38,757 nt of DNA from Actinomyces sp. (lineage in GTDB: Bacteria > Actinomycetota > Actinomycetes > Actinomycetales > Actinomycetaceae): contig JAHACW010000020.1 of NCBI GenBank assembly GCA_018375675.1, positions 1 through 38,757 on the forward strand, in the 5' to 3' direction. This document shows, in pieces, positions 23,659 to 31,428 of the stretch. A model generated the notes under the pieces. It made no database searches and was not told the origin of the DNA. It was given only the letters and a program-made list of their open reading frames with translations. The first letter of the stretch is position 1, and every line of letters begins with the position of its first letter. A program made the translations under genes and the position numbers.

Positions 23659-25799
23659 TCGCGGACCTTGCCGGGCTCGTCGAACCAGTACTCCTTGAGC
23701 ATCGGGATGAGCTCGTACTCCACGATCGAGGCAAGGGCCTCGTCGGTGCAGGTCTCACGTTTCATGTTGCAGAAGTAGCTGTGGCCGATGCAGAAGCCCT
23801 CGCCGAGAGACTCATCCTCGACGATCGCACGGTTGAGGGATTCCACCTCGCGCACCAGGGCCTCGAACCTCGAATTATCGAGGCCGGCGCAGTACTTACG
23901 GAAGCCGTCGGAATCGAAGGCGGGGCTCAGCTCCACGAAGGCGAAGCGGCGGCGCAGCGCGTAGTCGAGCATCGCGAGGCTGCGGTCCGCCGTGTTCATC
24001 ATGCCAATAATGTGGACGTTGCGAGGCACGTAGAAGAGCTCGCGTGAATAGAGGAGCTGAAGTTTGTTCTTCGGTCCCCGTTTATCGCTCTCAATGAGCA
24101 TGAACAGCTCGCCGAAGATCTTGGAGAGGTTGCCACGATTGATCTCGTCAATGATGAAGAAGTATGCGTTCTCCTCGTCGTCGTCGGCGGCTTTCTTGCA
24201 GAAGGAATAGAACGCCCCCTTCACCAGCTCGAATCCCGCACCGGAGGGGCGGTATCCCTCGATGAAATCCTCGTAGGAGTAGCTCTGGTGAAACTGGATC
24301 AGCTTGACGCGCGAAACATCCTTGACGCCCATCATCGAGTATGCGAGACGCTTAGCGGCGTAGGTCTTTCCTACACCAGGCGCTCCCTGCATGATGATGT
24401 TCTTCTTCGTGCGCAGCAGCCCCGCGATCGCGTCGTAGCGTTCCTCGGGCATGTAGACCTCGTTGAGGAATTGCCGGACGGAGTACTCCGGGAAGATAAC
24501 TAGCAGCTCCTCGCTCTCAACGGCGTCATCACTGTCCTCGAAGAACGTCTCAATGCGAGAAAGGAGTTCAGGGTAGTCGGTGATCTCGGTGAGGGTCTTC
24601 ATGGCCAGTCGTTCGTCGATTGGCCAGTTTCCTGCGGACGTCCAGCGGACCTCCCGACAATTCGGGTAGTGGCCGCCCTCCGGATCGTAGACGTAGTCAC
24701 CCGCAACAATTCCTCGCCCGAGAATCTCTGAACGTCCCTTCTTCACGAAAACGACATCGCCCGGCTTCATCTCGTTCGCAAACTGCCACAGGGCGTGAAT
24801 GTCATTCTTCTGAGTGCCGTTTTCAGGATAGGTCTGGAGCATCTGTGCCTTCAGACCTTGTTTAGTCGCATAGGAGCTTAGATCCCCGACCTCACCCCAG
24901 GCCAGTCCCATAATTCCGCGCGAGTAGAACTCGTCCCACATGCAGGCGCCCCGGCCGGGGGCGTAGAGCCAATAGCGCACGGTCTCCACGTCGGCGTCCC
25001 CCAGGGCAGCCGCCTGGGTGACTTCTTCCTTGTCTTTGTCAGCCTCTTTGTTCTCACGGTTGACCTGTTCGGAAACGCGCCACGCGTATGCCGAAAGCTC
25101 GGGGAAGGAGAAGTACTCGTAGGTTCCGGATTTCAACACCGACAGAATGCTGTCGCGAATCCCCAGATATTCAGTGGATTCGGGAACTTTCTTCAACGAC
25201 GCCAGCACAGAACGAACCGATGAAGGCATCCGGTCGGGCAGCGCGAGGAACCATCGGTCTCGCGAGCTCAGGTTGACGTAGGCGTATGGGCGAATCCAGA
25301 AAAGACCCATCGTGACATTCCAGCAGGCGTGGCGCTGTTGGAGAACTGCATCGTAGGCGTCACGGAACACTGCCTCTGTCCGCTCAGTCGGCTGATCCGC
25401 GTGGACGAGGGCCGCCGCGAACAGGTCCCACAGCCTTTCGATATCCCCATCGTCCCGGCGTACCTGGTCGTAGAGAGTCGCATTGACATTGACTAGCGTA
25501 GGGATGCCGACGAAATCATCATGCAGCGGGGCTTGCACGCCGAGAGCGCCACCAATTCCGAGGGCAACCGCCCGGCGCTTATTGTCTGTGAGGCCTCGAT
25601 TGAAGAGGCCGTAGACCGTGAAAGGATCAATATCCGTCGGAATACCACCGGAGTCAAGCGTCGGCAGGTCCATACCGAGTTCGGCGTAGATATGCTGCAA
25701 CGTCGCAATAAGAGCCTGCCGATCATCCTTGAAGGCAAGCAGTTTGTCCGCTAGTTCCATGAAAAAGCGCGGCCATGAGTACTGGCTATCCGTCGTCAT
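23625..25799 (-). CDS. mcrB: McrB-type AAA+ GTPase with EVE modified-base sensing domain
   Basis: A 724-residue motor and recognition subunit. Residues 1-265 form a helical N-terminal region of the type seen in many McrB-like proteins (W-P-R-F-F-M-E-L-A-D-K-L-L-A-F). Residues 273-395 look like an EVE/PUA-like domain (Y-W-L-Y-A-P-G-R-G-A-C-M-W-D-E-F with G-I-M-G-L-A-W-G), predicted to read a modified base such as a methylated or hydroxymethylated cytosine. Residues 450-700 are the AAA+ motor with Walker A GAPGVGKT (about 472-479), Walker B FFIIDEINRGN and the McrB-specific MNTADRS, which confers GTP preference in McrB. The ATG at 25799 is six bases after TAGGGT and so probably leaderless; a GTG two codons earlier is the alternative. 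Probably defends against phage with modified DNA. Confidence 0.93.
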   Translation of the reverse strand: MTTDSQYSWPRFFMELADKLLAFKDDRQALIATLQHIYAELGMDLPTLDSGGIPTDIDPFTVYGLFNRGLTDNKRRAVALGIGGALGVQAPLHDDFVGIPTLVNVNATLYDQVRRDDGDIERLWDLFAAALVHADQPTERTEAVFRDAYDAVLQQRHACWNVTMGLFWIRPYAYVNLSSRDRWFLALPDRMPSSVRSVLASLKKVPESTEYLGIRDSILSVLKSGTYEYFSFPELSAYAWRVSEQVNRENKEADKDKEEVTQAAALGDADVETVRYWLYAPGRGACMWDEFYSRGIMGLAWGEVGDLSSYATKQGLKAQMLQTYPENGTQKNDIHALWQFANEMKPGDVVFVKKGRSEILGRGIVAGDYVYDPEGGHYPNCREVRWTSAGNWPIDERLAMKTLTEITDYPELLSRIETFFEDSDDAVESEELLVIFPEYSVRQFLNEVYMPEERYDAIAGLLRTKKNIIMQGAPGVGKTYAAKRLAYSMMGVKDVSRVKLIQFHQSYSYEDFIEGYRPSGAGFELVKGAFYSFCKKAADDDEENAYFFIIDEINRGNLSKIFGELFMLIESDKRGPKNKLQLLYSRELFYVPRNVHIIGMMNTADRSLAMLDYALRRRFAFVELSPAFDSDGFRKYCAGLDNSRFEALVREVESLNRAIVEDESLGEGFCIGHSYFCNMKRETCTDEALASIVEYELIPMLKEYWFDEPGKVREWSDRLRRSLR

Positions 25800-25811
25800 G
25801 GCCACACCCTA
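25800..25811 (-). promoter_or_regulatory. Putative leaderless promoter of mcrBC
   Basis: TAGGGT (25811-25806 on the - strand) stands six bases before the mcrB ATG at 25799, with no ribosome binding site between. This arrangement supports the start at 25799 over the GTG at 25805. Confidence 0.45.
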
Positions 25812-25852
25812 CCACCCAGGTGATCGGCGACACGATTCACGCCCCTAGTCGC

Positions 25853-25901
25853 CCAACAGCAAAGCCGGGCCACGCCCTCGCGCGACCCGGCCACTACCTC
25901 G
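25853..25901. repeat. Direct repeat copy 1 (of 3), with hairpin
   Basis: Bases 25853-25887 match 26566-26600 with one mismatch (35 bp). Bases 25862-25901 match 29191-29230 with one mismatch (40 bp). Inside is a GCCGGG...CCCGGC hairpin that can end transcription of vapC (stop at 25918, - strand). Confidence 0.85.
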
Positions 25902-25917
25902 AGGAAAACGCGGACCC

Positions 25918-26289
25918 TCAGTCCAGGTCCGCCAACACGCCCAGGTCGCGTGCAGCCTGCCGTAGGCGCTTATCACGAGTCCACAACGCCACACCGGGCG
26001 TTACGACAGCACTCGCTAGAAGTGCCACATCGACAGCACTGAGGCCCCTCCCCCATAGCCGCCGCTCCTCGACGAGATGCCGCATACCCTGATCATCAAC
26101 ACTGCGCACGATCATCAAGCGTTCAAGCGCTTTCAGGAAGATCGATCGATTCTTGAGATTCCCCAACGCGAGTTCAGTGATGACACTCTGATGCACGCAC
26201 ACCTGGTCACGCTCGAGCAGATCAACCAGAAGCGGTTCAGTTTTCCGCAGGTGATCGATCCAGATGTTCGTGTCAACGAGGACTCTCAT
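25918..26289 (-). CDS. vapC: VapC-type PIN-domain toxin
   Basis: A 123-residue PIN-domain ribonuclease, the toxin of a type II toxin-antitoxin pair. Acidic metal-binding residues are visible: D6 in VLVDTNIWIDH, E39 in SVITELALG, D87 region in GLSAVDVALLASA, and D104 in LWTRDKRLRQAA, giving the usual four-acid site. VapC enzymes typically cut tRNA or rRNA sites; this target is unknown. The start overlaps the stop of vapB by four bases (ATGA), as usual for the family. It lies between two direct repeats with vapB. All catalytic residues are present, so it is presumably active. Confidence 0.93.
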   Translation of the reverse strand: MRVLVDTNIWIDHLRKTEPLLVDLLERDQVCVHQSVITELALGNLKNRSIFLKALERLMIVRSVDDQGMRHLVEERRLWGRGLSAVDVALLASAVVTPGVALWTRDKRLRQAARDLGVLADLD

Positions 26290-26480
26290 GCGCGCTCTCG
26301 ACTCCGAGGAGCGGCCTCCGCCGCAGAATCACTACCGCCGAGCGCAGCGAGCTGCCGACCACTCTCAATGCGAACGAGGAGTTCTACCGCATCCTTGATC
26401 AACGCGGATCGTTCTTTGACCCCAGTCAGCTCCTCAGCGCGCGCAATCAGATCATCATCGAGTGTCACAGTGGTTCTCAT
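26286..26480 (-). CDS. vapB: VapB-type antitoxin
   Basis: A 64-residue antitoxin. It opens M-R-T-T-V-T-L-D-D-D-L-I-A-R-A-E-E-L-T-G-V, the ribbon-helix-helix DNA-binding part of VapB family antitoxins (the group that begins RTTVxLDDxL). A helical, charged C-terminal tail follows that would wrap the toxin. I take the ATG at 26480, preceded by GGAGGT five bases upstream. An in-frame start six codons earlier lacks such a site and places extra residues before the conserved strand. It should repress its own operon; TATGAT upstream on the same strand is a possible -10. Confidence 0.88.
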   Translation of the reverse strand: MRTTVTLDDDLIARAEELTGVKERSALIKDAVELLVRIESGRQLAALGGSDSAAEAAPRSRERA

Positions 26481-26565
26481 AGCTACCTCCAACCCCAAGA
26501 TAGCATCATAATCACCATCATTTGATTCGACTATTGATGCTCATTGACGCTCACGCGCCCTCTCA

Positions 26566-26600
26566 CCAACAGCAAAGCCGGGCCACACCCTCGCGCGACC
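26566..26600. repeat. Direct repeat copy 2 (of 3)
   Basis: The 35 bases repeat 25853-25887 with a single G-to-A difference. The sequence diverges directly after GCGCGACC, so the hairpin arm CCCGGC is lost. Copies 1 and 2 bracket the vapBC operon. Confidence 0.85.
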
Positions 26601-26648
26601 TCATTGCCGAGGACACTCCCGTCACCTGATATCACCATGTGTCAAACC

Positions 26649-26783
26649 TCAGTGATGTATCCCATTAATTGAGGTCTCAGAGCTTTTCAACCGACTGCAC
26701 CCATCACCTAGCGCAAGAATGGTCTCGGGAAGCAATACAGGGCGACCAGACCAGTCGCGGTGTCTACGATGACACATCACTGA
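26649..26783. repeat. Spaced inverted repeat upstream of the Asp23 cluster
   Basis: TCAGTGATGTATC at 26649-26661 recurs in inverse orientation at 26771-26783 (12 of 13 bases). It lies within the 366-bp gene-free stretch 26481-26846, which also holds direct repeat copy 2 and the vapB leader. A smaller hairpin GTGTC/GACAC falls at the right-hand copy. I see no further gene in this stretch. Confidence 0.4.
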
Positions 26784-26846
26784 CCTGTTGCTTGAGCCGC
26801 GCATCACCCAGCGGCCCCCACCTTCGACTCAATGAAAGAGGCTCAC

Positions 26847-27290
26847 ATGAGCGACAACAACGAGAACGTTGACCAGGACAAGACCCCCGAGGGTCCCCTC
26901 CAGACCGACCACGGCACGACCACCATCGAGGAAAACGTCGTCGCTAAGATCGCCGGCATGGCCGCCCGCCAGGTGCCCGGCGTGCACGGCATGGGCAACG
27001 CCGTGCGCCGCGCCTTCAGCGCCGTAACTGACCGCATCACCACCACCCAGACCAACGTCACCGGCGGCATCACCGTACACAAGGGCGAAACCCAGACCGC
27101 CATTGATGTCACTGTCGTCGTCGAGTACGGCTACTCCATCATCAACGTCTGCAACGACATTCGCAGCAACATCATCGACCAGATCGAAGGAACCACCGGC
27201 CTGGAGGTCGTCGAGGTCAACATCGACGTCACCGACGTCCACCTGCCCGAGGAGGAAACAAACACCTCCGACTCAACCGATCTGAAGTAG
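26847..27290 (+). CDS. Asp23/Gls24-family envelope stress protein
   Basis: A 147-residue acidic protein of the Asp23/Gls24 family, abundant membrane-proximal proteins that respond to alkaline and cell-wall stress. The core runs G-T-T-T-I-E-E-N-V-V-A-K-I-A-G-M-A-A-R-Q-V-P-G-V-H-G-M, then T-A-I-D-V-T-V-V-V-E-Y-G and I-I-D-Q-I-E-G-T-T-G-L-E-V-V-E-V-N-I-D-V. Polar tails lie at both ends. I prefer the ATG at 26847 (MSDNNENV), with GAAAGAGG upstream; the ATG at 26832 would add five residues and overlaps that site. It is the first gene of a five-gene cluster that ends with the membrane anchor AmaP, to which Asp23 binds in Staphylococcus. Confidence 0.93.
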   Translation: MSDNNENVDQDKTPEGPLQTDHGTTTIEENVVAKIAGMAARQVPGVHGMGNAVRRAFSAVTDRITTTQTNVTGGITVHKGETQTAIDVTVVVEYGYSIINVCNDIRSNIIDQIEGTTGLEVVEVNIDVTDVHLPEEETNTSDSTDLK

Positions 27291-27322
27291 TCGACCTCGA
27301 CGCCTGGATCTGAGGAATTCTC

Positions 27323-27499
27323 ATGAAGACAACGCACCTGGCTCTCCTGGTGGGCCTGTTCATGGGAGCCGTTCTCGCGTTCGGTTCCTTCGCCAGCTTC
27401 GTCCTCGTTGCCCTGTGCGGCGTCGTCGGATGGGTAGTGGGCCTCTATCTGGAGGGCCGGGTCGATGTCCAACGTATCCTCGATTGGCGAAAGAGGTGA
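27323..27499 (+). CDS. Small DUF2273-like membrane protein
   Basis: A 58-residue protein made almost entirely of two hydrophobic stretches (LALLVGLFMGAVLAFGSFAS and FVLVALCGVVGWVVGLYLEG), followed by a basic end (RILDWRKR). Size, topology and position between two Asp23 genes match DUF2273-type small integral membrane proteins. GAGGAATTCTC precedes the ATG. Its stop overlaps a possible GTG start of the next gene. Confidence 0.78.
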   Translation: MKTTHLALLVGLFMGAVLAFGSFASFVLVALCGVVGWVVGLYLEGRVDVQRILDWRKR

Positions 27500-27504
27500 C
27501 GAGC

Positions 27505-27918
27505 GTGGCCGCGCCTGACTCAGCAGTCACGCAGTCGAAGCCGTCACGCGAGAAGGAATCCTCCTTGACGCAGCGCGGCACCACGACTATTCCGGCCAAT
27601 GTCGTCGCCCGAATCGCCGCTCAAGCCGCGTTTGAATTTGCCGCTGTCGGCTCGAACGCAGGTGGAGTCCTCGGGATTGGCTCCCGCCGAAACTTCGGGT
27701 CTCGACCCGAGGCCACATGCCAACTCTATGGGCAGCGCGCGATCCTCCATCTGGACCTCGGCCTCGTCTTCCCCACCCCCTTGTCCTCCACTCTCGAGGA
27801 CCTGCGTGCGCACGTGAGCGGTCGCGTTGAGAAGCTGTGCGGGATGAACGTTGGCAAGATAACCATCGACATATCCTGGCTCAACCCGAGCAATCGCGTC
27901 AGGAAGCCCCTGAGATGA
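27505..27918 (+). CDS. Second Asp23/Gls24-family protein
   Basis: A 137-residue protein related to the first member: G-T-T-T-I-P-A-N-V-V-A-R-I-A-A-Q-A-A-F-E, a beta-rich middle (LYGQRAILHLDLGLVFP), and V-G-K-I-T-I-D-I-S-W-L at the end. It is more divergent in its central loop. The start is taken as GTG 27505, five bases after AAAGAGGTGA; a GTG at 27496 overlapping the previous stop is the alternative and would add three residues. The last four bases overlap the next start (ATGA). Presumably a partner or variant of the first Asp23 protein in the same envelope complex. Confidence 0.82.
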   Translation: MAAPDSAVTQSKPSREKESSLTQRGTTTIPANVVARIAAQAAFEFAAVGSNAGGVLGIGSRRNFGSRPEATCQLYGQRAILHLDLGLVFPTPLSSTLEDLRAHVSGRVEKLCGMNVGKITIDISWLNPSNRVRKPLR

Positions 27919-28463
27919 GAACACCCGTACCGGCAATCGTTTATCGCCCGACCCGGAGCGCACCTGCCACCCTGTTGGCATTGCTGCTCCTCATTGTGGG
28001 AGGCCTCGGCACGTGGCTGACGGCGTACCGCTTCCTCAAGGGGGCCTGGCCACAGCGCGCCGTAACCACGCTTGACGCGGTTGGCGCGGCATCCCTCGGT
28101 TCCATCGCTGTGCTTGTCGCAGCCGGAGTCGCCGCCGCCTTTGGTCTCTTCCTCCTGATCGCAGCACTGTGGCCTGGCCGCCCCAAGCACGTCGCTTTTC
28201 TTCCCGACGATATCCCCGGGCAGACAGCACTTCACCGTTCTGACCTGGCGATCCTCGTGAAGAGGCACGTCGAACAGCTCGCCACGATTCGGTCCGCTTC
28301 CGCCACGGTGCGCAGGTCACGAGTCGAGGTTGTCGTCTTCAGCGACGCGGATGACTTAGACGCCGTGCGCGAAGCCGCGTCCAAGAAGACCGACGAGGCC
28401 CTGGAGATTTTCACCCCCGAGGGCATCACCCATAGCCGCATCCGCACCAAGCGCGTGAGCTGA
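27915..28463 (+). CDS. DUF6286-like membrane protein of the Asp23 cluster
   Basis: A 182-residue membrane protein with two helices, about residues 18-37 (ATLLALLLLIVGGLGTWLTA) and 57-82. A cytoplasmic domain of about 90 residues follows, opening L-H-R-S-D-L-A-I-L-V-K-R-H-V-E-Q and ending in a basic tail. Position and layout match the DUF6286 proteins that accompany Asp23 genes in actinobacteria. The ATG overlaps the stop of the upstream gene, and the next gene starts 13 bases downstream, so the cluster is one operon. No enzymatic motif. Confidence 0.75.
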   Translation: MRTPVPAIVYRPTRSAPATLLALLLLIVGGLGTWLTAYRFLKGAWPQRAVTTLDAVGAASLGSIAVLVAAGVAAAFGLFLLIAALWPGRPKHVAFLPDDIPGQTALHRSDLAILVKRHVEQLATIRSASATVRRSRVEVVVFSDADDLDAVREAASKKTDEALEIFTPEGITHSRIRTKRVS

Positions 28464-28476
28464 AAGAAAGCCGATT

Positions 28477-29124
28477 ATGCGTTCAGTTTCTGCCGCTCTT
28501 AACAGAGTTTTCCTGGCCTTCTTCGGGCTGCTTATCGTCTGCGTGTCCGCCTGGTTCCTCGCATCAGGCCTCGACGCAGGCCACTACGTGCCCGGCATTT
28601 CCGCATACCTTGCCGCAGCGCAGGACGAGATCGGGGCGATTCTCTCGCCTCGCGCCCACTGGCTCGTGCCGTGCGGAGTGCTGGCATCCATGATTACGTT
28701 CCTCGTCGGTTTGTTCCTGCTCCTCATGCAGGTGCCGCGTAGGCCCGCGAATTCCTCGCTCAGGATCAGCGGCTCCGACGGTGCCCTGCTGGCGACTCTC
28801 CCTCCGGAAGTTCTGTCGCAGGCTCTCTCCGAGCGTGCACTCGGCGTTCCCGGGGTCGAGCGTTGCACTGTCTTCGTCACCGGTTCCCCGAGTAAGCTCT
28901 GGGTTCAGGCGGACACGAGCGTTGCGCCGGACTGCGAGGTCGAGTGGACCGTGACCGAGATCCGGAAGCTGCTGAACGAGGACGTGGCTACATCTCTCGG
29001 AACGCCGCCCAAGCAGCTCGACGTCCTCGTACGACTGGCGCGCTCGGTGAGTTCGACGTCAACGTCGAAGGCCGTCACAGGCCAGCCGTCGCCGGCAATC
29101 ACAGGAACGGGAACAGGCGCGTAA
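28477..29124 (+). CDS. amaP: AmaP-like alkaline shock membrane anchor protein
   Basis: A 215-residue membrane protein with helices at about 10-30 (FLAFFGLLIVCVSAWFLAS) and 62-86 (LVPCGVLASMITFLVGLFLL). A soluble domain follows, carrying V-E-R-C-T-V-F-V-T-G and an Asp23-like alternation of strands and a helix. The two-helix hairpin plus cytoplasmic domain is the layout of AmaP, which tethers Asp23 to the membrane in Gram-positive bacteria. It is last in the operon and is followed by a terminator hairpin. GAAAGAAAG precedes the ATG. The polar Ser/Thr-rich tail (SVSSTSTSKAVTG) is variable. Confidence 0.8.
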   Translation: MRSVSAALNRVFLAFFGLLIVCVSAWFLASGLDAGHYVPGISAYLAAAQDEIGAILSPRAHWLVPCGVLASMITFLVGLFLLLMQVPRRPANSSLRISGSDGALLATLPPEVLSQALSERALGVPGVERCTVFVTGSPSKLWVQADTSVAPDCEVEWTVTEIRKLLNEDVATSLGTPPKQLDVLVRLARSVSSTSTSKAVTGQPSPAITGTGTGA

Positions 29125-29125
29125 G

Positions 29126-29160
29126 ACGTGGGGCAGAGCGGGCGTCGCCTTACCCCACGT
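29126..29160 (+). terminator. Terminator of the Asp23 operon
   Basis: ACGTGGGG (29126-29133) pairs with CCCCACGT (29153-29160) around a 19-base loop and is followed by TTTGTTG, right after the amaP stop. Confidence 0.7.
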
Positions 29161-29190
29161 TTGTTGTGGGCAGGGCACCCACATTCACGA

Positions 29191-29230
29191 AGCCGGGCCA
29201 CGCCCTCGCGCGACCCGGCCACTGCCTCGT
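29191..29230. repeat. Direct repeat copy 3 (of 3), with hairpin
   Basis: Identical to 25862-25901 except for one base. GCCGGG and CCCGGC at its ends can pair, and the copy sits just after the ychF stop (29241, - strand), where it can act as terminator, as copy 1 does for vapC. Confidence 0.85.
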
Positions 29231-29240
29231 TCAGAAACGA

Positions 29241-30323
29241 TCAGACATTGAAGCGGAACTCCACGACGTCTCCGTCTTCCATGACGTAGTCCTTGCCTTC
29301 CATGCGGACCTTGCCGGCGGCCTTCGCGGCGGCCATGGAGCCGGCCTCGACCAGGTCATCGTAGGAGACGACCTCGGCCTTGATGAAGCCCTTCTCAAAG
29401 TCCGTGTGGATGACGCCGGCGGCCTTGGGGGCGGTGTCGCCCTTGTGGATCGTCCAGGCGCGCGCTTCCTTCTCGCCGGCGGTGAGGTAGGTCTGCAGGC
29501 CGAGGGTGTCGAAGCCGACGCGGGCCAGCTTGTCCAGGCCGGACTCGTCCTGGCCGGATTCGGCGAGCATCTCGCGGGCATCCTCGTCGTCCAGTTCGAC
29601 CAGCTCGGCCTCGAACTGGGCGTCCAGGAAGATGGCTTCAGCAGGGGCGACGAGGGCGCGCAGTTCGTCCTTCATCTCCTCGTTGTCCATCTCGGCGGCG
29701 TCCATGTTGAACACGAAGATGAAGGGCTTGGAGGTCATGAGCTGGAAGGTGCGCAGCGCGTCCTGGTCCAGCTTGGCACCCTCGGGGCCGGACAGCAGCT
29801 CGCCGCGCTCCAGCAGCTCCAACGCCTGGCGGGCGGTTTCGAGGACGATCGGCTCGGTCTTCTTGCCGCGCACCTCCTTCTCGAGGCGCGGGATCTGCTT
29901 CTCGACGGTCTGCATGTCGGCGAGGATCAGCTCGGTCTTGATGGTCTCGATATCCGAGGCCGGGTCCACCTTGCCGTCGACGTGCACGACGTCGGGGTCA
30001 GAGAAGGCGCGCGTGACCTGGCAGATCGCGTCGGCCTCGCGGATGTTGGCGAGGAACTGGTTGCCCAGGCCCTCACCCTCGGAGGCGCCGCGCACGATGC
30101 CGGCAATGTCCACGAAGGACACGGTGGCGGGCAGGATGCGCTGGGAGCCGAAGATCTCCGCGAGCTTGTTCAGGCGCGGGTCGGGCAGAGGGACGACGCC
30201 GACGTTGGGCTCGATGGTCGCGAAGGGGTAGTTCGCGGCGAGCACGGTCGCGCGGGTCAGGGCGTTGAACAGGGTGGACTTGCCGACGTTGGGCAGTCCA
30301 GCGATACCGATAGTAAGAGACAC
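29241..30323 (-). CDS. ychF: Redox-responsive P-loop ATPase YchF
   Basis: A 360-residue member of the Obg-related YchF/OLA1 family, which binds ATP in preference to GTP and associates with ribosomes. The G1 motif is GLPNVGKSTLFNAL near residue 8, the switch segment is D-I-A-G-I-V-R-G-A-S-E-G-E-G-L-G-N, and the altered G4 motif follows in the middle. The long helical insertion and the C-terminal TGS-like domain (A-R-A-W-T-I-H-K-G-D-T-A-P-K-A-A-G) are present, ending in F-R-F-N-V as is typical. The start codon is GTG at 30323, six bases after TAGGAT and without ribosome binding site, so probably leaderless. It lies 37 bases after ispH on the same strand. Confidence 0.97.
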   Translation of the reverse strand: MSLTIGIAGLPNVGKSTLFNALTRATVLAANYPFATIEPNVGVVPLPDPRLNKLAEIFGSQRILPATVSFVDIAGIVRGASEGEGLGNQFLANIREADAICQVTRAFSDPDVVHVDGKVDPASDIETIKTELILADMQTVEKQIPRLEKEVRGKKTEPIVLETARQALELLERGELLSGPEGAKLDQDALRTFQLMTSKPFIFVFNMDAAEMDNEEMKDELRALVAPAEAIFLDAQFEAELVELDDEDAREMLAESGQDESGLDKLARVGFDTLGLQTYLTAGEKEARAWTIHKGDTAPKAAGVIHTDFEKGFIKAEVVSYDDLVEAGSMAAAKAAGKVRMEGKDYVMEDGDVVEFRFNV

Positions 30324-30335
30324 GCCCCCATCCTA
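30324..30335 (-). promoter_or_regulatory. Putative leaderless promoter of ychF
   Basis: TAGGAT (30335-30330 on the - strand), then six bases, then the GTG start codon at 30323. It lies between ispH and ychF, so ychF can be expressed independently. Confidence 0.45.
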
Positions 30336-30360
30336 TCGGAGCAGGCCCGGTGGTGTTGCC

Positions 30361-31428
30361 CTACTTCGTGTGGTTTGGCCCAGCGACGCGGGGCGCGTGG
30401 GGGCGCGCGGGCGCCATGCCGGCATTCTTGAGGTCGGCGCGCAGGTCGCGGGGCAGCGCGAAGGTCGTCGATTCGGTTTCGGTGCGGGCTACCTCGACGG
30501 TGGGGAATCCGCGCTCCTGCAGCCATTCGATGACTTCGCGCACGAGGATCTCGGGCACGGACGCGCCGGAGGTGAGGCCCACGGTGCGGGCTCCCTCGAA
30601 CCAGGATTCCTCGAGCTCGTCGGCTTTGTCGACGCGGTAGGCGGCGCCGGCCCCGGCCTCGAGCGCGACCTCGACGAGGCGCACGGAGTTCGAGGAGTTC
30701 GCCGACCCGACGACAACCATGACGTCCACCTGGGGCGCGATGTGCTTGACGGCGCCCTGGCGGTTCTGGGTGGCGTAGCAGATGTCGTCCGACGGCGGGT
30801 CGATGAGCTGCGGGAAGCGCTGGCGCAGGCGGTCCACGGTCTCGCGGGTCTCGTCGACGGAGAGCGTGGTCTGGGAGATCCACACGACGCGCGAGGGGTC
30901 GCGCACGACGACGTTATCGACCTCGTCGGGGGTGCCGACGACCTGGATGTGGTCGGGGGCCTCGCCAAAGGTACCCTCGACCTCCTCGTGGCCCTGATGG
31001 CCCACCAGGATGATGTCGTAGTCTTCCTTCGCGAAGCGCACGGCCTCGCGGTGCACCTTGGTCACGAGCGGGCAGGTCGCGTCGATCGTAGCGAGGTGGC
31101 GGGTGGCGGCGGCCTCGTGGACGGCCGGGGAGACGCCGTGCGCAGAAAACACGACGCGGGCACCCTCGGGCACCTCGTCGGTCTCCTGGACGAAGATCGC
31201 GCCGCGCTTAGTCAGCGACTCGACGACGAACTTGTTGTGGACGATCTCCTTGCGCACGTACACGGGCGCGCCGTAGAGCTCGAGGGCCTTTTCGACGACG
31301 TCGACGGCGCGGTCCACGCCGGCGCAGTATCCGCGGGGAGCCGCCAAGAGGATGCGGCCGTTGCCCTCACCGTGGGAGGAGGGCAGGGGGGACTCGGCGC
31401 TGGCTCGCAGGTCGACGTTTTCATTCAT
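30361..31428 (-). CDS. ispH: 4-hydroxy-3-methylbut-2-enyl diphosphate reductase IspH
   Basis: A 355-residue iron-sulfur enzyme, the last step of the MEP pathway, forming isopentenyl and dimethylallyl diphosphate. The three cluster-binding cysteines are C35 ([10 protein letters not shown]), C119 (DATCPLVTK) and C217 ([11 protein letters not shown]). Substrate-contacting His residues are in I-V-H-N-K and F-S-A-H-G-V. The C-terminus is Pro/Arg-rich and extends past the core. A leaderless TAGGGT box lies six bases before the ATG at 31428. It is transcribed divergently from xseA, a gene order also known in mycobacteria. A CCCCGGCCTCG motif copy lies within it at 30651-30661. Confidence 0.97.
   Translation of the reverse strand: MNENVDLRASAESPLPSSHGEGNGRILLAAPRGYCAGVDRAVDVVEKALELYGAPVYVRKEIVHNKFVVESLTKRGAIFVQETDEVPEGARVVFSAHGVSPAVHEAAATRHLATIDATCPLVTKVHREAVRFAKEDYDIILVGHQGHEEVEGTFGEAPDHIQVVGTPDEVDNVVVRDPSRVVWISQTTLSVDETRETVDRLRQRFPQLIDPPSDDICYATQNRQGAVKHIAPQVDVMVVVGSANSSNSVRLVEVALEAGAGAAYRVDKADELEESWFEGARTVGLTSGASVPEILVREVIEWLQERGFPTVEVARTETESTTFALPRDLRADLKNAGMAPARPHAPRVAGPNHTK

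Noticed and set aside
25853..29230. Direct repeats as ends of a transposon
   Set aside because: They are direct, not inverted, relative to each other, no transposase lies between them, and target-site duplications are not visible.
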